Source: Saprospiraceae bacterium (GTDB taxonomy: Bacteria; Bacteroidota; Bacteroidia; Chitinophagales; Saprospiraceae). From it: a DNA stretch of 37,245 nucleotides. This document shows positions 32,610 to 37,245 of this stretch, in pieces; position 1 is the stretch's first letter, and each line of letters begins with the position of its first letter. Location of the stretch: NCBI GenBank assembly GCA_020629255.1, contig JAHDDR010000018.1:1-37245 (forward strand). The letters are read 5' to 3'. Below the pieces are notes generated by a model. That model was not told the origin of the DNA and did no database searches. It saw only the letters and a program-made list of their open reading frames with translations. Position numbers and translations under genes: made by a program.

Positions 32610-33275
32610 TTATTTTTTACGGAACAACTTTCCTAACATGCCCATGGCATCATCCAAGCCGCTTCCATCACCATCGAAATCCAACAATTTCATCAAGTTG
32701 CCCATTCCGGCTTGTTGCTGCCTTTGTGCTTCGATACGTCTTTGTTCTTCTTCCAATCTTCTTTGTTCTTCCAATTGTCTCTGTCTCATAGACTGGTTTT
32801 CATTCGAAAGAAAGCCCATTAAATCTTGGATATTGAAACCTCCTTGTTGCTTTTGTTTCCCTAAAGCCGCTAAAACAATAGGAGCCAATTTAGCCATTAG
32901 GCCCAAGGCATTTCCTTTGCCCAATCCTGTTTCTTTACCAATGAGTTGAGAAATCAATTCTGCTTTATCTCCTAAAAGATGCCCCAAAATACCTAGTCCA
33001 TTGGCGGTACGCTCAGATACCGGATGGGGTGCTTTAGGATCGATATAATCGCTCAAATTATCTAAGAGACTGCCATCATGATCTTTTTCTAATGCATTGA
33101 ACAAAGATTCAGCCCCCTGCTGGTTGCTTGTATTCTTTGCCAAGGCTCCGATCAGAGTATTTAAAATACCATGTGAAGCTGAAGTTGTTTGTTCTCGGGT
33201 TCCGCCCACTTCGCCAGCAATTTGGTCCATTACGACATCAGTTAATTGGCTTTGGATGATTTTCATTAAATCCAT
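32610..33275 (-). CDS. DUF937 protein
   Basis: 221 residues. The N-terminal ~150 residues match DUF937: 'MKIIQSQLTDVVMDQIAGEVGGTREQTTSASHGILNTLIGALAKN', 'LSDYIDPKAPHPVSERTANGLGILGHLLGDKAELISQLIGKETGLGKGNALGLMAKLAPIVLAALGKQ'. A highly charged Gln/Arg/Glu coiled coil follows ('RRLEEEQRRIEAQRQQQ', about 165-190), then a short tail with 'DFDGDGSGLDDAMGMLGKLF', including an EF-hand-like DGDGSG loop. No signal peptide. The function of the family is unknown. The ATG at codon 4 (MKII) is an equally good start. It is monocistronic with its own terminator. Confidence 0.85.
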   Translation of the reverse strand: MDLMKIIQSQLTDVVMDQIAGEVGGTREQTTSASHGILNTLIGALAKNTSNQQGAESLFNALEKDHDGSLLDNLSDYIDPKAPHPVSERTANGLGILGHLLGDKAELISQLIGKETGLGKGNALGLMAKLAPIVLAALGKQKQQGGFNIQDLMGFLSNENQSMRQRQLEEQRRLEEEQRRIEAQRQQQAGMGNLMKLLDFDGDGSGLDDAMGMLGKLFRKK

Positions 33276-33438
33276 GAATATAAAATTGTATTGGTTCTAG
33301 AATTTTGACGCAAGTCTGGTGCAAAAGTCAACATTTTAATTCAAAAAAGAAAGGGGGTGTTCTTCATCCATTAGATTTAGCCTAAGATAATTAAGGATTA
33401 CTATTCCAATCCATATCATAAAAAACTTTCATAAATCG

Positions 33439-33446
33439 TACATTTG
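33439..33446 (+). promoter_or_regulatory. Likely -7 box of the MoxR-like gene
   Basis: TACATTTG is a full TAnnTTTG match, 24 bases before the ATG at 33471. No -33 element is evident. Confidence 0.4.
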
Positions 33447-33470
33447 TCATCTCATAGTATATAACATATA

Positions 33471-34562
33471 ATGGCTCAAGAAAAAGAACAAATTCTCCGA
33501 CTCCATGCAGAGCAAGCCTTTCAAGCAGAATTGGAAGCCCTCTCTAAAATTGATGATAGGCATAGACCTCCAGGATGGAATTTATCTCCTTGGGCAGTGG
33601 TGACCTATTTGCTTGGAGGGAAATTAGACAATGGGGTCGAAATCGAACCCAAATATTTTGGTAGCCGCAGGCTCATTGAAGTAGCCGTTGCCACTTTGGC
33701 AACCGATAGGGCTTTATTATTGATTGGCATCCCGGGTACAGGAAAGACTTGGGTGGCGGAACATTTGGCGGCTGCTATTTCTGGAAATTCCACTCTTTTG
33801 GTGCAAGGAACTGCCGGAATGAGCGAGGATTCGATGCGGTATGGTTGGAATTATGCCAAGCTTCTTTCGCAGGGTCCTAGTACTGATGCCTTGACACCTA
33901 GCCCCATCATGAATGCAATGCAAAATGGTAAAATTGCACGGATAGAGGAGTTAACGAGGATTCCTTCAGATGTTCAGGATACGCTTATTACTTTATTGTC
34001 TGAAAAAGTATTGCCCATTCCTGAACTGAATACCGAAGTCCAAGCCCAAAGAGGTTTCAATGTGATTGCTACGGCTAATGATCGGGACAAGGGGGTGAAT
34101 GATCTGTCTAGTGCATTGAGACGAAGATTCAATACTGTTGTTTTGCCTTTGCCTGATAGTCTGGAAGAAGAAGTTAAAATTGTACGGACTCGGGTGGAGA
34201 AAATAGGGAAAACATTAGAACTGCCTGCGGATGCTCCGCCTGTAAAAGAGATCAAGCGTTTGGTGACTATTTTCAGGGAGTTAAGGCAAGGAAAGACAGA
34301 AGATGGAAGAACCAAAATCAAATCCCCTTCTTCTACCCTTAGTACGGCCGAAGCCATTTCGGTTATTAATTCGGGACAGGCTTTAGCGGCTCATTTTGGC
34401 GATGGTTCTTTGAACGCCCATGATTTAGCCGCTGGTATTACAGGAGCGATTATAAAAGATCCGGTTCAAGATAGGAATGTGTGGGAAGAGTATTTGGAAA
34501 CAGTTATGAAAGAACGAAAGGATTGGAAAGATTTATATCGAGCTTGCAAAGAGTTCATCTAA
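33471..34562 (+). CDS. MoxR-like AAA+ ATPase
   Basis: 363 residues. Walker A GIPGTGKT at 86-93, Walker-B-like 'GKIARIEELTR' near 153-163 (the usual aspartate is replaced: IARIEE), sensor 1 'NVIATANDRDKG' with N203, and the arginine finger region 'SSALRRRF' at 213-220. A helical lid follows. It belongs to the MoxR/dynein-like AAA_5 group, close to the ATPase that elsewhere sits in a cluster with DUF5682, DUF5691, SWIM zinc-finger and VWA-domain proteins, which are thought to act with it as a chaperone-like set. None of these is adjacent; the next gene, 12 bases on, is a HAD hydrolase. Function here is open. Confidence 0.88.
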   Translation: MAQEKEQILRLHAEQAFQAELEALSKIDDRHRPPGWNLSPWAVVTYLLGGKLDNGVEIEPKYFGSRRLIEVAVATLATDRALLLIGIPGTGKTWVAEHLAAAISGNSTLLVQGTAGMSEDSMRYGWNYAKLLSQGPSTDALTPSPIMNAMQNGKIARIEELTRIPSDVQDTLITLLSEKVLPIPELNTEVQAQRGFNVIATANDRDKGVNDLSSALRRRFNTVVLPLPDSLEEEVKIVRTRVEKIGKTLELPADAPPVKEIKRLVTIFRELRQGKTEDGRTKIKSPSSTLSTAEAISVINSGQALAAHFGDGSLNAHDLAAGITGAIIKDPVQDRNVWEEYLETVMKERKDWKDLYRACKEFI

Positions 34563-34574
34563 TACCCGCCTATT

Positions 34575-35261
34575 ATGAAATACGATTGGATTCTTTTCGA
34601 TTTGGATAATACACTCATGGATTTTCATGAAGCCTCCAAGTTATCTTTTTATGATTTGATGAAATCTCATGGAATTTTGCATGGTCCCGAACTTTATCCG
34701 ATTTATCAACAAGTCAACTTTTTGGTTTGGAAAGATTTTGAGGCTGGAAAAATTGATGCCGTAACCTTACGAGCCAAAAGATTCCAAGATTTTTACCTGA
34801 AGACCAAAATCAAGGGAATGGATCCTATGGAGAGCAATGCCACTTATCTACAGAACTTGATCCGTTTTTCTACGATGTTGGAAGGCTCTATCGAATTACT
34901 CGATTTTTTGAAGGGTAAAGTAAAAATGGCCATCATCACGAATGGGCTTCGAGAAGTGCAGCGCCCCCGACTGGATGCCCTTAATATCACATCTTATTTT
35001 GATGCCATTGTTGTTTCTGATGAAATTGGTTGGGCAAAACCTCAAAAGGAATATTTTGATTATGCCATGAACGAATGTAACCAACCCAGAAAAGAACACA
35101 CATTGGTTGTTGGGGATAGTTTGCATTCGGATATCAAAGGTGGATTGGAGTATGGATTGCCTACTTGTTGGTGCAATCTATTTGGGCAAGAACCACCGAA
35201 AGACATCCTTCCAGATCAAGAAATCAATGCACTTCATGAGCTGAAGGAGATAATTTTATAA
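34575..35261 (+). CDS. HAD hydrolase, YjjG-like nucleotidase
   Basis: 228 residues. HAD motifs are complete: I 'FDLDNTLMD' (catalytic Asp), II 'IITNGLREVQRPRL', III lysine in 'WAKPQKEYFDYAM', and IV 'VVGDSLHSDIKGGLEYGLPTCW'. The NG-L-x-x-V-Q motif and 'DAIVVSDEIGWAKPQ' closely follow the YjjG family of pyrimidine nucleotidases that remove non-canonical nucleotides. A four-helix C1 cap lies between motifs I and II. The physiological substrate is an inference from the family. It begins 12 bases after the MoxR-like gene and is probably co-transcribed. Confidence 0.88.
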   Translation: MKYDWILFDLDNTLMDFHEASKLSFYDLMKSHGILHGPELYPIYQQVNFLVWKDFEAGKIDAVTLRAKRFQDFYLKTKIKGMDPMESNATYLQNLIRFSTMLEGSIELLDFLKGKVKMAIITNGLREVQRPRLDALNITSYFDAIVVSDEIGWAKPQKEYFDYAMNECNQPRKEHTLVVGDSLHSDIKGGLEYGLPTCWCNLFGQEPPKDILPDQEINALHELKEIIL

Positions 35262-35669
35262 TTTTTTTCATTTTTTTTGAAAAATTTTTAAACCCTACAA
35301 TTAACCTACTCCTATATTTTTCTTCCGAATATGACATTATTCTAACATGTATATTTATTTGACGATCTAATTCTTCTTCAAAGAGAACAAACCTCCGTTT
35401 AAGCTGAAATTTGTGACAAAAATTCATTTGTTAAATTTATTCTGAATTTGGCTTGGTTTTTGCTCGGTGAAATTTCTTTTTTTTTTCTGACTTTCTGTTT
35501 TACCTTTGTTTTATCACAAAATCACAATCATTACCCTCCTTTTTCATTTTGTGATACCAAATAAACTTTTATCCGAACTATTCCAAGACTGAAATTTTGC
35601 ACTATCCACCCCCTCTATTTAATTATTGTGACATAGCAAAAATCTAAAATTCATTCAAAAACTAGGGCA
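35262..35669. other. Intergenic region with promoter and dyad
   Basis: 408 bases with no gene. A TACCTTTG box lies at 35501. A 10-bp inverted repeat, ATCACAAAAT (35513-35522) and ATTTTGTGAT (35546-35555), overlaps the expected transcription start and leader. Part of the region is very AT-rich, with runs of T (35262-35290, 35474-35487). No terminator for the HAD gene is clear. Confidence 0.45.
35501..35508 (+). promoter_or_regulatory. Likely -7 box of the M43 protease gene
   Basis: TACCTTTG is a full match to TAnnTTTG. Transcription would begin about 155 bases before the ATG, just at the ATCACAAAAT/ATTTTGTGAT dyad, which could act as an operator or as a 5' stem. Confidence 0.4.
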
Positions 35670-37245
35670 ATGAAAAATCTCTACCTCACTTTCTTAGGAT
35701 TGTTCTGCTTCGGCTCAACATTAATCGGACAACACGAACACGCTGGCTTCAGATGCGGTTTCGACATGGCAGATAGCCATTCATCGCCCAAATCCATTCA
35801 GTTTGAAGAATGGCTATCTTCGAAACAACACGAAGCCTCTTTTAAAGGAGAGAACAATGAGGAGACTTTGCTTCAACTCCCTATTGTATTCCATATTATA
35901 CATACTGGTGAAGCAATTGGAGTAGGTAAAAACCTTAGCGAAGCCCAAATCCAAGCTCAATTAGATCAAGTGAATTTTGACCTAAGAAGAACGGTTGGAA
36001 CCAGCGGTCACAATACCGATTCGAGAGGAGCAGATACATTCATTGAACTTTTGCCTGCCCTATATGATGAGGATTACAACACGTTACCCGAACCGGGCAT
36101 TAATAGAATCAATGCGGCAGATTTAGGTCTTGGCACAGGAACCTATTCCAAGAGCTACATCAATTCAACCATCAAACCCCTTACACAATGGGATCCTACA
36201 CAATACATCAACGTATGGGTGTGTAATATTTCGGGCATATTGGGTTTTGGTCAATTCCCTGATATTGATCCTACAGTATTAGATGGCATTACCCTAAATG
36301 GAACTGCTACAACCGATGGTCTTGTTTTAACCTATAAGGCTGTCGGTAGTACAGACTCCCCTAACCCTTTGGCGACCGGTTCTTATCTTCCTTACGGAAT
36401 GGGAAGAACATTAACCCATGAATTAGGACACTTTCTAGGTCTTCGCCATATATGGGGCGATGGAGGTTGTACTGTAGATGATTTTTGTGCAGACACCCCT
36501 ACCTCGGATGCGGCTAACTATGGTTGCCCTTCCAGCCATGTTTCTTGCGGAAGCACGGATATGGTTCAAAACTATATGGATTACACCTACGATAACTGTA
36601 TGAATATTTTTACCCAAGATCAAAAATCCAGAATGAGAACCGTACTATACAACTCAGTAAGGAGGGTAGAGCTTTTATCTTCGGATAAAGCTTCACCCCT
36701 TCCCAGCCTTCCGGTAGAATTGATTGATTTTAATGTTAAGCCTACCTCTGACAACAGTGCCTTAATCCAATGGACTACCGCCACCGAATCCCAAAATGAT
36801 TTTTTCATCATTAGCAAGAGTACAGATGGCAGAAACTTTGAGGACATATTCCAAGTACGGGGCCAGGGCGAATCATCTTCGGTAACAGAATATGAATATT
36901 TAGATTCCCATTTAGAATTCGGAGAAACTTATTATCGACTTACACAAGTAGATTTTAATGGCACTACCACTATTTTAGGAACAAAAAGCATTAAGAACGC
37001 CAAAGGTTTTTCTTTTTCCTTGTTTCCCAATCCGATTAGAAATTGGGTAAGTATCAATACTTATGCTACAGAACAAAGCTCTGCCACGGTTAGTATTTTT
37101 GATGCCCAGGGCAAACACATCCACGAACTTGAAATAGAATTCCAACTAGGAGAAAACAACATTCCTATCATATTAAACGATTTGGAAGTCGGAATTTATT
37201 TTATACGTATCACATGTAACAATATCCAGAAATCTATGAGATTTC
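35670..37245 (+). CDS. T9SS-secreted M43 (pappalysin-type) metalloprotease, 3' end cut by the window
   Basis: At least 525 residues; no stop before the window end, hence missing from the ORF track. Signal peptide MKNLYLTFLGLFCFGSTLIG, pro-region with 'LPIVFHIIHTGE' (the M43 entry strand), then the zinc site HELGHFLGLRH (H250, E251, H254, H260; HExxHxxGxxH), 'DDFCADTPT' and the Met-turn 'NYMDYTYDNCMNIFT'. After the protease comes a fibronectin-like segment ('LPVELIDFNVKPTSDNSALIQW') and a nearly complete T9SS type A tail ('FSLFPNPIRNWVSI ... LEVGIYFIRI ... IQKSMRF'). By family comparison, only a few residues should be missing. It is an extracellular protease, perhaps nutritional. Confidence 0.93.
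   Translation, partial: MKNLYLTFLGLFCFGSTLIGQHEHAGFRCGFDMADSHSSPKSIQFEEWLSSKQHEASFKGENNEETLLQLPIVFHIIHTGEAIGVGKNLSEAQIQAQLDQVNFDLRRTVGTSGHNTDSRGADTFIELLPALYDEDYNTLPEPGINRINAADLGLGTGTYSKSYINSTIKPLTQWDPTQYINVWVCNISGILGFGQFPDIDPTVLDGITLNGTATTDGLVLTYKAVGSTDSPNPLATGSYLPYGMGRTLTHELGHFLGLRHIWGDGGCTVDDFCADTPTSDAANYGCPSSHVSCGSTDMVQNYMDYTYDNCMNIFTQDQKSRMRTVLYNSVRRVELLSSDKASPLPSLPVELIDFNVKPTSDNSALIQWTTATESQNDFFIISKSTDGRNFEDIFQVRGQGESSSVTEYEYLDSHLEFGETYYRLTQVDFNGTTTILGTKSIKNAKGFSFSLFPNPIRNWVSINTYATEQSSATVSIFDAQGKHIHELEIEFQLGENNIPIILNDLEVGIYFIRITCNNIQKSMRF

Overview
The window is a stretch of ordinary-looking chromosome from a member of the Bacteroidota, AT-rich, probably a saprospirian or a close relative. 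That placement is an inference. It rests on two secreted proteins with the C-terminal sorting domain of the type IX secretion system (T9SS), a gldB gliding-motility gene, a cysteine-rich 'CTD..ACNF..DDGSC' module, archaeal-type ProS, and -7 boxes of the Bacteroidota form TAnnTTTG. I see no rRNA, tRNA, CRISPR array, transposase or prophage gene.

Layout. 0.3-6.6 kb: a TfoX-N-like protein, then a minus-strand block with a secreted protein of unknown family, a secreted M48 metallopeptidase, a single-pass membrane protein, and the proS-queE pair. 6.9-11.6 kb: envelope genes of unclear role, comprising a Tyr/Asn/Gly-rich secreted protein, a FadL/OmpP1-type barrel and two secreted unknowns. 11.9-17.6 kb: a YceI-like lipoprotein, a non-canonical Nramp-type transporter, an SDR protein without the usual Tyr/Lys pair, gldB, a small outer-membrane barrel and a lipoprotein. 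17.6-18.4 kb: 0.75 kb without genes, holding an inverted-repeat-bounded block that looks like a miniature mobile element and a second, strongly structured block.

18.4-23.3 kb is the most interesting part. A multi-pass membrane protein and a small winged-helix regulator form one transcription unit closed by a terminator. Four tightly packed genes follow: a Coq4-like protein and three polytopic membrane proteins (DUF1361, DUF4153-like and a DUF6688-like protein). Both units begin with the same 17-bp dyad, ACTTTG-N5-CAAAGT, overlapping the likely promoter. This suggests one regulon under the local regulator.

23.4-26.0 kb: a membrane-anchored endonuclease/exonuclease/phosphatase-fold protein that has lost several catalytic residues, overlapping dgkA, then a SRPBCC protein overlapping recO. 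26.0-28.7 kb: a large secreted protein with a lysyl-oxidase domain, a dockerin-like segment and a T9SS tail. 29.0-35.3 kb: sucA, trmB, a DUF937 protein, a MoxR-like ATPase and a YjjG-type HAD hydrolase. From 35.67 kb to the window edge runs an M43 metalloprotease with a T9SS tail. It has no stop inside the window and so is missing from the ORF track.

All functional calls come from reading motifs by eye. No database search was run.
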